DNA of 64,000 bases, taken from positions 169,519-233,518 of the forward strand of contig JAVTVY010048011.1 in the NCBI GenBank assembly GCA_036873755.1, written 5' to 3'. Position numbers and translations under genes: made by a program. The stretch is from Hanleya hanleyi. Its lineage: Eukaryota > Mollusca > Polyplacophora > Lepidopleurida > Hanleyidae. The notes under the pieces are model-generated. The model searched no databases. It worked only from the letters and a program-made list of their open reading frames with translations, and was not told where the DNA came from. The first letter of the stretch is position 1. Every line of letters starts with the position of its first letter. Below are positions 34,436-45,644 of the stretch, piece by piece.

Positions 34436-35155
34436 TGATATACATGTGTGCTCAGCTACCATTGATCCGATTACTAAATATCTAATATTTTTGGTGAGCA
34501 ATATCATATCCAAAATGTTTCCCAAATCTTGCTGAATGTGAATATGGCATCTCTTTAAATAGACAATGCAAATTGGAGAAACTAATTACAAAAACAAAGC
34601 TTCTTAGCACTGCCAGCAGAAGTCAATAAAGAATAGACACCCACTATTGAACAATGGTCCTGAAAAACAGCTGACAAAACCGATTCCGTCCATTGGGTGA
34701 GCTCTGCAAACAATACATTTTATTTGCAGGTAATTTGCTTTAGATTTTATGAATAGCAACCATATCTGACTGACATAAAATATATGGACTGAGACTGTTC
34801 TATGCTTATATGTACAGTGTACGAGAAAATATCTTTAAAAATCACTTTCCTTCCTAATTTCCATTTCTGACATAGGCTTTGTTGTAGCAGTGATTTCATA
34901 CAATTCTAAGATCATCTTTCAAGAGTGTGTGTATATTCTTTATTGACTTCTGCTGGCATTGCCCAGCAGCATTGTTCCCGTGATTATATTCTCCAATTCA
35001 CATTGTTTATTCAAAGGGGTGTCATATTCACATGCAGCAAGGTTTGCGGAACATTTTGATATATGATATTGGCTACCAACTATATTGCCTATTTAGTAAT
35101 CAGATCACCTGTGAATATATGAAAAACGGTAGCTGAACATAGATCACCGCCTTAA
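34436..35155. mobile_element. Foldback MITE with ~215 bp arms
   Basis: The left arm (34,436-34,650) and the inverted right arm (34,930-35,155) share CAGCAGAAGTCAATAAAGAA, CATGTGAATATG-like, GATTACTAAATA and GTTCAGCTACC-like segments. The spacer is about 280 bp. Arms have diverged to roughly 75-80 percent by eye. Flanking duplications could not be set. Confidence 0.65.
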
Positions 35156-36860
35156 CTCAGCCAAAGTTCCAATGAAGCTTTTGGCTTTAATTCCGGTCTT
35201 TTCTTGCAATTTTGATGTTTATATTGAATGAGGGCGGGCAAAGCTGTCTGACTTAATTAAAATAATAAATAGGATGTAAGAGTTTTTAATTGTTTGTCAT
35301 AGGTATTACCGTTATGGTAATACGGCGTAATGTACATGTCTTCGCGGAGTAATTAACTCGCTAGAGAAAGGAACAGAATCTTCTGTCTGCATGGGCCAGA
35401 TTAGGTCAGACTAAGAGCATATTAAACAGATGTCTCCATATTTGGAGTCCATTCGTTTCAGCTATCTCTTGATTCAGACTCAAAATTGTTTGGCAGTCAG
35501 CAAAGTCTGGTGACCTGTGAAAGGTGAATACTCAATTTCTTATTTGGAAATTGTATATGCATCAGGAATTTGAGGGCGAAATTAAAGTCTCAGTCGCCTT
35601 TGTGTTCAGTGGTTCGTGTGAGATTGAAATAACTACAGTACTAGCACATCACCCGATACACTATACCTTCCTCGCCCTCCCCCCCCCCGTACAATCACAG
35701 AGCCCCATTTCTAACATCATGTCACTACCCATCCTCTCCACAGCGCATGTTCCATTTCACAGGTTCATTTATCATCCCTGCCTCCAATAGCGGAAGTTGA
35801 CCTTTACTACGTTGATATGACGTATAGGGGAAACCCCACGTACGCACGGTTCAGTTTGAATCCGGCCGAACAACTCCTTCAGTTTTGCACACGAGCGAAC
35901 TACTTTTCATATGCTCTGTCCAGATAAACAGGGAAAATAATCTCCAGATAATTCTGTTTAATGCTAGGTCAACAGAGGTATTATGCAGACTTGAAAAGTA
36001 ATCGAAATGTTCGGCAAACGTCTATTTTACTATATATGATATCACTTCCGACGAAGTGCGCGCGGCCATGAATCCTGTCCAAAAATCTGACTGGTGGCTG
36101 GGGTATTATTAGACCCCAGCGAGGTGGTTGATCACTATTACCCAGTAGCACACACGGCTCACACACTGCATGCTCCTTTCATACTACTAGCCAGTGGATG
36201 GGCCCTTGAGATCCGAGTCGCCTCGGACGTAGGTACGTCTCCTTTTATAGAACAGATTTGTTTTGTCATATGTCCCTGTGGTAGTCGCGGCTTCTTGTAC
36301 ATGTACTGTGTTGTTCAACATCGCAAAGTTCGTTCAGATGAAGGCTGTGGTAACAGGAATGCCGATATTCCTAGAATGTGTGTATGGAAACAGAAGCCAA
36401 AAAGCAAGATAACCTGACCAGGGCATAGCTATAAATTCTGAACTCAAAAGGATGTTTATTTTGAAAAATCCAACGGCGTGTTGTTTAAATTTAGCATACT
36501 TGGACTTCGATGTAGTGTAAATGCACATATGACGATTCATGAAGACTAGTCGGTGTGTTCTGTCATTGTGTATCCAGGGCATACACATGTGCTCGATGAA
36601 TGTGCATTATCAACATACGAATTGTTTACACTGTTTCTATGTCTTGATATTGTCCTTGTTTACCACAAAGTCTCTCGCCGAGGGATCCACGGCGAATGCA
36701 TAAAATATTACCCATGCATGATCATCGATTCATCCACAGATGACTACCCGGGTTTAACCTCAGGACAAACTTTTTTTTATGCTTTTCGACGGAGTCATAT
36801 ACGCCTACTGCCTTCCTCTGTACTGCCTCGTATATGGCGGTAACAACCGAAATGCGGAGG
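35156..36860. other. No gene recognised
   Basis: Includes a short poly-C tract near 35,680. Frames at 35,524-35,790 and 36,094-36,417 lack recognisable features. Confidence 0.4.
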
Positions 36861-36864
36861 GCCA

Positions 36865-37060
36865 TACTTTTCCTACGAAGTAGGCTACAGATCGCAAATT
36901 GTCCGGTAATGAGTGAGTCAGTCCATCCGAATCCTTTCGTCGGCAAAATAAGGAGAACCGTTGACATTAGAACCTTGATTTTTGGCATGAACGTGCATTA
37001 CGGCATTGTTACCAGCAAGTTCTGAGTTGACCGAATTCTGATTAAAATTTGATTTATAAT
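36865..37060 (+). mobile_element. Element B partial copy
   Basis: Starts CCTACGAAGTAGGCTACAGA, then ATTGTCCGGTAATGAGTGAG and AGGAGAACCGTTGACATTAG, ending near CTGATTAAAATTTGATTTAT. The mirror of 34,040-34,235. Confidence 0.7.
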
Positions 37061-38265
37061 TATTTTTTTATTATTTATTGATAGCTCAGCGAGTACACTG
37101 TCATGCCCATCGGGAATCCTTGGCTGTATGTTTCACTGTATATATAACACAGTGGTGGGATATGCCATTCGTAATTGTTTTTATGAAATAGGAAATGCTA
37201 ATTTTCCATCATTTGTTAGTGCATTTATCTACACCGCTATGCCAGCCTTAATACACACAATTCAGTATATTGTTATAGATACATGTAAACTGTGGCCTTT
37301 AACGTGTATCCTATTTCACATCCAAACATTTCATCACTGACCACAGCACGCTTCAAATTCAGGTCAGATTACTCACTGATGGTGAAATATCCTACATCAA
37401 CCAATTAAGTCAGCGTGGTGTAATAACCCAGCAGAAGAAAGAAAGATGTGGTATCATCCTTCAGATTAGTCTGTGTGAGCGACAATGATAACAGTTTACT
37501 GAGGGCGAAACAAAGCCATGACGGCATGTTTAAAGGGTCTTCTTTTGGTAGAATTTAACTAGATAAAGTAACTTTGATCATGATGTGGAAATATGATAAC
37601 TTGAGTTTTTTTTGTACCTCTTGAATATTGACTAGGCCTATATATCACACTTGGATATAATTTAAACAAAAACTTACATGTGTAAACAAAATATGTCTAA
37701 ATTTTTCTTGTCATTTCAAATCTTGATCCATTTTGATTCCCTGATTAGGGGACACAGAATCACTGCCACGGAGTGTGTTGGTGTGTCACAGCAATGCAAT
37801 TCCGATTCACACAACGAAGCTGAGGTGGTTTAACGTTTATCAATGAAGAAAATCACCGATCAACCGCCATAGAATATAATGTGAAACAAGAAAACCGGAA
37901 TAGTACATTCATCAGATTGCCGATACCCAAAATGTGTTCTCATATATCTAGATAACAACGTGACGTAGAGACGCTATTTATTCGTCTTTGTACCGGTTAT
38001 GCTCAGGAGAATGACATAGAATCATTATTATCTTGTGCAGAGAAGGTGTTGGTCTTGAGTTGAACTACCGTGAACTACATAAATGCAACCTTTCTACTAT
38101 AGTACTATATATAAAAATATGTTGTATTGTTGGGAAAATAATGTGATTCAAAACGTTGTTTTGATCCTGGACAAGGGCACTGAAAACCATTAAAGAGATG
38201 TAAATGTATTTTCACACGTAAAGCTTGAAATCTACTGAACCTTTATTATTCAATCTGTTTCCTTT
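37061..38265. other. No gene recognised
   Basis: AT-rich unique-looking sequence. Confidence 0.4.
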
Positions 38266-38515
38266 AGTTAAAATGAAGGCGCATTAGAAGACTGTTACCA
38301 ACAAGTTCTGAGCTGACCTACTTTTGATGAAAATTCCTGGTGATTTTTGATGAAAATCACTGGCGATTCTGACTTGGGCGGTGCCCATCTTAATATAGGC
38401 AGGATTTCAACTGGGGGTGGGGATTTCCAAGGGTTGAGTTCGCGTTCGAGTCCTAATGCCTACTCTACTTCGTAGGTCCTGTGACGTTAGTCACACTGCT
38501 CATGTATGTAAATGA
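38266..38515 (+). mobile_element. Element B, 5'-truncated copy
   Basis: Contains ACCAACAAGTTCTGAGCTGA, TTCCTGGTGATTTTTGATGA, GGCAGGATTTCAACTGGGGG and CCTACTCTACTTCGTAGGTC, then GTGACGTTAGTCACACTGCT. Confidence 0.7.
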
Positions 38516-38589
38516 CTGACAAAAAAAAAATTCAAACCAATGAAATTGCATGAAATAAATTTCTGCCTTGCCTATAGTGCCATGATTGT

Positions 38590-38900
38590 GAGAGTATTTA
38601 GCATGTGGAGAGGTTAGATAGATACAAGCGACTAGTCCATCTTTCAATAATCAGCCGTCACCTAGTAAAGTATTTCCGCGTCCATAGTTTAAAAACTCAA
38701 ATTATATAACAGCACCAAATTCAAAAACAATCATGCTATATACCTAGGCTAGTTTTCTAGCAAGATCAACAGTTTTCAATGATGCCGGCAAGACATCATG
38801 ATGTTCCAAAAATATCAAATCCGTATTGCTGATCAGTATTCTTCATCCATATTATTAAGAGTCGTTATCAAGAGAACGATGTATCTCAGTCACATTCCCG
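38590..38900 (+). mobile_element. Element A copy
   Basis: Contains ACAAGCGACTAGTCCATC, TTTTCAATGATGCCGGCAAG, ACATCATGATGTTCCAAAAA and GAACGATGTATCTCAGTCAC. Confidence 0.7.
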
Positions 38901-39400
38901 ATTTAAAGATTTTCACATGGGAACCGGAGTTCAGACATAAACTCGTTCCACCCTGGCAGATCACTTCAACAATTTTTCCCAATGCATTTATTAGGAATGA
39001 TAAGGGCCTAGGCACTGTGATCTTACACCAGACATATAGATGGTCATGGACTATTGCTAAACTTGGCTTGGTCATGGACAACTGCTAAACTTGGCATATA
39101 CACCCGCCCGTCTGTTTTCCCATTGCCACTATTTCTCAAGAATGAAGTCCTAGGCCTAGAAACTACATATGCATCTAGTAGCAGAATAGAAACCCATTGC
39201 AAATAGTTAGGAGTTACCTATTTCTTTTTGGGTCAAATTTGTCACTAATTGCTTGTTACCACCATTTCTCGATAACGATAAGTGAACTTACCCCAGACTC
39301 ACATCTGGTCCGGGCTACTGCTAAAATTAGCTTTGGGTTATGGTCATCATGTACGAACATGATCTGTTTTCTGTTTTTTGCGCGTCTGTTTGTTCGTTAA
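38900..39400 (+). repeat. Diverged tandem repeats interrupted by a LINE end
   Basis: Repeated segments such as CTTGGTCATGGACAACTGCT / TCTGGTCCGGGCTACTGCTA, CCATTGCCACTATTTCTCAA / TTACCACCATTTCTCGATAA, and again GTTGCCATTATATCCCAAGA at 39,737. So 39,740-39,960 continues the same array on the far side of the LINE fragment. Confidence 0.5.
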
Positions 39401-39414
39401 CTCACGAACATTTA

Positions 39415-39735
39415 ATAAAAAAGAGCCAGTCCCAAATTCCATGCCATAAAGATCGCACCGTCAAACATATTCTTATCGAATGCATAGATTTTAAGATTGT
39501 AAGAGATGCTTTTCATCGAGCGACTACTTTGGAAGATCTTTTTAGTCGGATGAGGGAGGATTGCATCTTGGGTTATTTGAGAGAAATCGGTTTGTTACAT
39601 AAGTTTTAATGTGTGTATGTTTTAATGCGTTGGGTTACCAAGTTATTGGCTTGAGTACTTCGAATTTTGTTTGATCGTCGCTATATAGCTGAAATATTGC
39701 TGAACGCGACATTAAACCTTAATTCTCTCTCTCTC
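39415..39735 (+). pseudogene. LINE 3' end (CR1/L2-like ORF2 C-terminus, 3' UTR and tail)
   Basis: About 64 codons ending with TAA at 39,607-39,609 read CHKDRTVKHILIECIDF, then RDAFHRATTLEDLF and CILGYLREIGLLHKF. This is the C-terminal zinc/helix region after RT in CR1/L2-like LINEs (the pattern T.EH.L..C...R and a final LGFL.EIGLY.K.). A 3' UTR of about 120 bp follows. It ends with TATAGCTGAAATATTGCTGA, ACGCGACATTAAACC and a TCTC microsatellite. The end resembles the tails of SINEs in this window, as expected if they share the LINE's reverse transcriptase. A severely 5'-truncated dead copy. Confidence 0.75.
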
Positions 39736-40533
39736 TCGTTGCCATTATATCCCAAGAACGACTGTGCCTTAATTTAGATTCACACATGTATGCATGGTGT
39801 TGCGGAACAGAAGCTCAGTATTACCGATTATTTGTTGCCACCAATTTCTTGTCCCTGAACTAAGACCCTATTTGAGTACACGCAAGGGTGTGGGGTACTC
39901 AGTGCTTTGCACAGTTCATGTTAGAGTTCAATGCTACATGTGATATTGTTCCAGGAACGTTATTTCAGCATGAAGGCAATATTGAATGTTCTTCTAGATA
40001 TATTCCGCTGCATATCTCCGAAAAGTGGAAAATGTAGATTGGGTACGGTATCCAGGGTGCCAATTCAAAGCTAAAAACCTTATTCTATAAGACGTACTAA
40101 CTGTGCGTATATCTGGAACTTTTTGGCGCGTTTTTGAGAAATCTAGCCTACACGTGAAATGTTGACAAGTGCAGGCGTTCATTTGGAAGATTCCATTTTA
40201 CAAAGGAGGTGAGGAATGAAATTTCTATCTCAAGCTTATCTGTTGTTTCCATCGTGAATTGATTGATAGAGCGACATAAATAGACCTGTATCAATGTGTG
40301 TTTCACACAGTCTGTTTCAGGAGGCGGAATTCCCCCAATAAGTGACCAGATACACACGCTTATTGATATTGGCACGTGACCAATTGACACGTTTCAACAA
40401 ACATTGCAATGGGGGAGAGAGGTAGCCAAATTTCACAATATTTTTCAATCTTAAGTTCTAATCTTTGCTGATAATCAATTTAATCAGAGCTATAGAATAG
40501 AAATAATGTTTTCTTAGTCGTGCTGAATGTTTT

Positions 40534-40622
40534 TTTGACGAACGGTTAGTGTGGGCAGGGAAAGTTGATAAATTAGGGCGCGCCGTACAATATGAACTTT
40601 CCCACACTAACCGTGCGTCAAA
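40534..40622. repeat. Small perfect-ended hairpin (89 bp)
   Basis: TTTGACGAACGGTTAGTGTG ... CACACTAACCGTGCGTCAAA with one mismatch in the stem, then GGGAAAGTT/AACTTTCCC inside. Possibly a minimal MITE. Confidence 0.7.
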
Positions 40623-40660
40623 TAACTATTGAGCACGCCTATGATAACATTATTTCTTAA

Positions 40661-41096
40661 GGATGTCCGCTGGTGGTTTTTGACTTTGGCAGCCAATTTG
40701 CCTGTTTTTCTATTGGGTTATCTCCCTTCCCTAGGTTAAGAGATGGGGATTTCCTTTAAAAGCCTTCTAGCCGAGAATTTTGCACACCAACATCCATCAA
40801 ATTTGCTAAATTTTGATAGACATTATGATTATCTGCAAACAGTTAGAATATAAGAAAAAGTTAAATACTATTTATATGAATTTTTCATGAAAATACTTCA
40901 AAACTAGGGCTATTCCCTATGCTTTCTGGGTTATCAAATTGAGCATGGGTCAGTCCACTTAACGTTGCCTACAGCTAAAAAATGCACACCAACCTATATT
41001 TTTTTCTTTGTTTTTCCTCATATTACACAATTATGAACGCAACAACACACATTATTCAAAAATTTAATTACTTTGATTTACCACCAGCGGACATCC
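40661..41096. mobile_element. TTAA-flanked MITE (436 bp)
   Basis: Inverted ends GGATGTCCGCTGGTGG / CCACCAGCGGACATCC are each bounded by TTAA (40,657-40,660 and 41,097-41,100). No ORF of note. The outermost GGAT is shared with the 30.6 kb element, hinting at a common transposase family. Confidence 0.85.
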
Positions 41097-41667
41097 TTAA
41101 GTACGTCATGTATGACAATTTCAGTCGGGTGCACTGTGTGCAATATAGCTTATCAAGTAGCTTTTTACGGTTCAACAAGGTTCCTTAAATGTAGTCACAT
41201 ATTGCATTTGGCTGACATGACGAATAGGCCGCTAAAACGCTGACCGGTCAACCTCGTCATCCAAAGTGCAACTGGCACAATTACTAACAAACGAATGCCA
41301 CTTTACGACCATATTCACGACTGGAATAATTAGATATGTCAGCAGATATTGTGCAGTAAAAATATTCTCAAAAGACACAAATCCTATAAAAAAAAAGTGC
41401 TCTGGCTTGAGAGGATGAGGTCAGGTTGAACATTCTTCTGTCCATTATCTGTACATAATCATTCCATTCGAGAAAAAGATTATAAAGATAATGCTAATCT
41501 GAAGGGGGTTTGATTGCAAAAAAAAAGGCTGGGCATCAAATCCCAGCGGACCAAGTCCCTGACTTGCGAGAATGACGTCAAAGAGGTTGTGATCAGATCT
41601 TAAATGAAAGAGCTCCTTTCAGAATATACATGTGAAAAAATATGCTTGTAAAGAAAAGTGCATAATT

Positions 41668-42931
41668 GGTCCGTGTAACCTTGCACAGTTCAGTTTTCGT
41701 TTTCGATTGTGGTTTCTGAAAATCAAAAATTCAAATTCGATCGCCAACTTTCGTTTTTCGTTTTATTTCGCGCAAAATGAAAATCAAATATTGTCCGTTT
41801 TTCGTTTTTTGATTTCAACTTTGACGTAACAAGGTTAAGTGCGCTCGCACAAGGTTATGATGTCACTGCCGGTCCACGGAGTAGTATTGAAAGCGCAAAT
41901 CGGGTCTTATAGGCAGATGTGAAGCATAATACGGAAAACCAGTGGGGTGAAAGATATGGGAGTTTCACTATACAAAAGAAGATACCTGGAGCCTGGCATT
42001 CCCACTGGGGTAGTATAATAAATAGTTGGGTACCCTCATCATAACCTCATAAGGGAACTTTCCCTTATGTGTGTGTGTGAAGTTAATGCGTTGAAACGAG
42101 ATGATGCCCACATTAAAGTGTTGAAGCGTTTTTGACGCCCGGCGGCGATGCGGTGAAGCGTTTGACACACACACTTAAAGCGTTGAAGCGTTATTGCCGC
42201 TTATCATTGACGGGCGTCTGAACGCTCCGATGCTTCTGGTTTCAAAAATAGTCTTGTATGAGTGGACTTGAAGCGCTGAAGCATTCATACGTCTGAGGTC
42301 AATTGTGGCGGCTGTGTGCTTCTTTCGCGGCTCATCAGCGCGATGCTTTATTCATATTGATATTACATGATTTGTTGATATCTTTATAAGTACAATATTT
42401 GAAAACAATAATTAAATATGTGCACGAATGCTGTTCGCTTAAGAACGCTCTAAACATCTATTTTTAGAACTGGGAAAATCCGAGACTGAGTCCTGATTGG
42501 CTAAAGCCCCAGTACTAATAATCAATGAAAACCTGTCCGGCAGCTTCGTGAATGCCAGGCACCATGCAGGCATCTCGTTTGGTGAAACTCACTTGTCTCT
42601 TACGCTGAGCATCTCCTATACGATCCGATTTGCGTTTTCTATTCTACTCCTCGTATCGTAAGTGACGTCATATAACCCTTACGCGCGAGAACTTACAATT
42701 GATACGTTTAAGATAAAATCAAAACAACGAAAACGGACAAGTCGAGGCAAATTTCAATATTCGATTTTCATTTTTGCTCAAAGTAAAATGGAAATTGAAA
42801 ATTGTCAAATTTCAATTTTTGATTTTGAGAAACCGAAACAAAAAATCGAAAGTTGACTGTCAAATTTCAAGTTTTATTTTGAGAAACCAAAAGGAAAAAA
42901 GAAAATTGAACTGTGCAAGGTTACATGGACC
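41668..42931. mobile_element. ~1.26 kb TIR element with GTGTAACCTTGCACAGTTCA ends
   Basis: The left end is GGTCCGTGTAACCTTGCACA; the right end is the inverted TGTGCAAGGTTACATGGACC. Beyond the ends, about 130 bp of imperfectly inverted T/A-rich TTTTCG-type sequence continues inward on both sides. The middle (42,080-42,290) has many GCGTTGAAGCG motifs. No transposase frame. Target duplication unclear. Confidence 0.7.
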
Positions 42932-43980
42932 ACTATTACACTGATAAATGAAAAAACAACTGACCGGTAACGCTACTGTTGTTACAGATCTCAGATGTCC
43001 GTGAGCAGCCTTCTATCACATGTGAGGCGTTTCTATGGATACCATTGCATGCGTATATGGCTATTTTCCGATCAGAGCTATTCTTGGCCTCATTCGTCAC
43101 GAGCCGTATTTTATTGTCATTACATGTACACGTGTTAATCATTCACGGAGATCCCATCGACAGATTAGCAGAACAATGCAAAAGAACGCTTAAAAAGATA
43201 AAAAGCGCTGCAAAATGATTGATTTTTCAATATGTTGGTGATATATATTATGTAAGATGTTTAACCTCTCCTGTTGATGTAGCCTTGAGCAGGTGCACGT
43301 CCAAGACCCTTGGTTGAATATACTTGGTTATACCACAAAACAATGCGGCCAGTATTGGTCACGATGCATTCTCGGTTACAATGGATTTAGGGGTAGAAGT
43401 GAGGTGATGTTGTTTTTACGTCATTAGCCTTGTGGTCTATAGAGTAAGTTTTGTTATCTAATAGAGTCAGAATATTACCGGTTATATGATGATAGCACCT
43501 TGTGTTGCTGATCGAATCGAGTCAGATGGGATATATTCTATAGGCATCTTCTATGAACTCATTCAGAATTTCTCATCGCGATTGAGCTCGTACGAATCAC
43601 CATATAAGCCTAACGTATGTTAGTTCTTGAAGTTGATAATATTACAGTACCCTTATTATTACGCATCTTCTCTCAATATAAACCATGTTGAACAAAATAA
43701 TTCCGCGTTTCATGGATCTTTCATTGGACATCGTACTTGTGACTTCCAGAGTCTGTTATGACTCGAGCCAACACATCGAATACATGTATAGAATATTGGT
43801 TACAGGACACAGTACAACCCTGGGGTAGCATTGTAGTCTGATTAAATTTAGACCTAAATATCGCTGAGCTCTTGCCCTGAAACCTGATGACGTTTTACCC
43901 CACTTATATCCCAGGGTGCAATGTACATCCATGATAATTAAATGGCAGATGGGGATCGCAGTTTTCCTGCCACCTCCCTT
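42932..43980. other. No gene recognised
   Basis: Nothing convincing. 43,830-43,860 (TAGTCTGATTAAATTTAGAC) resembles the terminus of the foldback at 44,095. Confidence 0.4.
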
Positions 43981-43982
43981 AT

Positions 43983-44066
43983 ATAACGCGACATCAATTT
44001 AATTGCCAATATAACGCGACATCAATTTAATTGCCAATATAACGCGACATCAATTTAATTGCCAAC
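43983..44066 (+). repeat. Three identical 28 bp tandem units
   Basis: ATAACGCGACATCAATTTAA plus TTGCCAAT, three times, adjacent to the MULE-like foldback. Exact identity implies a recent origin. Confidence 0.95.
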
Positions 44067-44094
44067 GCGAGATCTCTGGCACAGTCGGAATGGC

Positions 44095-44493
44095 AATCTG
44101 ATTAATACTCAGACTTAATAACCGCTCCTCTATCGGACATGTCGCTAATTAAGATCTGGGACAGTCTGTATCTTAAATCTGTCGCGCATGTCAGACTGGT
44201 GACCAATCACAATCCAACTTCAACGGGCGAATAGGTGCATATCCGATTATTTCTGTAGTGATCGAGGCGCAGAAAAATCCAACCCGGGCGGCTGGCGAAG
44301 TTCTTGCTCTCCATGAGCAATCACCGAAGATTATTATTTGCTCGGATAGGCACCCATTCGCCCGTTGAAATTGGACTATGATTTGTCGCCAGTCTGACAT
44401 GCGCGACAGATTTAAGATACAGACTGTCCCAGATCTTAATTAGCGACATGTCCGATAGAGGAGCGGTTATTAAGTCTGAGTTTTAATCAGATT
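44095..44493. mobile_element. MULE-like foldback MITE with 11 bp target duplication
   Basis: Inverted arms of about 165 bp run from AATCTGATTAATACTCAGAC to its complement and share GCTCCTCTATCGGACATGTC, GACAGTCTGTATCTTAAATC and ACGGGCGAATAGGTGC-like sequence. The loop is about 70 bp. GTCGGAATGGC is duplicated exactly on both sides (44,084-44,094 and 44,494-44,504). Long arms with 9-11 bp duplications are typical of Mutator-like elements. Confidence 0.85.
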
Positions 44494-44504
44494 GTCGGAA
44501 TGGC

Positions 44505-45640
44505 AACCTTTAATTTGGTGTATCGGGTTACATACGAGATCTCACGCCTTGCAGCACAATGCACTATGGGTTGACAATTAAATTAGTGTCGTGTTACACA
44601 AGCGATGCTAGATTTCAGGCTAATTAATTACCTATCATACAGAGAAATGAATGCACAAATCATCACGTGATTCAAAGATGGTTAATACGTCATGATGGTT
44701 TGGATCTGTAAGTCTAAAAAGAAGCCCATATAGTTTGTGTCCGCTGCCCTCTAAATTGAAATATGACAATGGTCAAATCGACTGAGTCGACCCATCGCGT
44801 CAAGCTTCAAGCCCCGCTCACAATCGATTTTCAAATGTTTTGTTTTTGACGGTCTCGGTGTAAGTAGGAAATTCCAGTTTCTTTTTTGTAGGCGGGACTC
44901 CTGCAGACTCACGGATGTGGTTGAATTTCTTAAACCGTTTGATGCAGATTTCTCCTGTAAGTTATCAAAACAATGCCAGTCTGTTTAAAATTACGGCGAC
45001 AATAAACGGTTCCTCCATGGATGAAGCAGGCCATCTATTACTGGTATCCAGCACATAGGCTTTACTTCAGACCCACCATATCGGACTGAGCATTGTCAAT
45101 ATTATTTCTAAGATCTTCTAGATATATCACCATATGTGCATGCTCGCTATAGTATTATACATTACCGGTACTGAAAACTTGCAAATGGGAGGTTCAACAG
45201 TTATGATACCGTATTGATTTTCGGGAATATAAGATAGACAGCGATATGCAACAGATACCGACAAGAGAAATCAGTCTATAAATATCTCGGTCGAATATTC
45301 CATAACACGATTCGAAAATTACAGTTAAACATATAAAGAGCGGCGTGATATCGCAGTGTGATCATGATATGACTATCAGTTATAAACCCAAAAATATTAT
45401 TCGTCTCATTATTACTACCGTGGAAACATCGAATAATAAAACCGGTCATCCCAAATCTGCCGTCCGTATGACACTTGGATGAAATAACCAATAGCACTCT
45501 GTTCTGATTTCTGTATGGATTGGGGGTCTGCTTCGGTGGCAATGCTAACCGAGTTGACGTCATTGTCTGTGTTATTCGAACCATCCTTGCCATGTGAACC
45601 TCGTCATGTTTCAATTCGAACCGGTTTAGATAGGTTCAGA
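44505..45640. other. No confirmed gene; one exon-like segment
   Basis: 44,892-44,956 is bounded by TTTCTTTTTTGTAG and GTAAGT, is open in the phase left by the SLC16 exon, and is 65 bp long. Its peptide (GTPADSRMWLNFLNRLMQIS) does not resemble SLC16 TM1-TM2 sequence, so it is not annotated as an exon. The rest holds nothing recognised. Confidence 0.2.
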
Positions 45641-45644
45641 GCAG

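Noticed and set aside
44892..44956. Second exon of the SLC16-like gene
   Set aside because: Good splice borders and phase, but the peptide does not match the TM1-TM2 region of the family.
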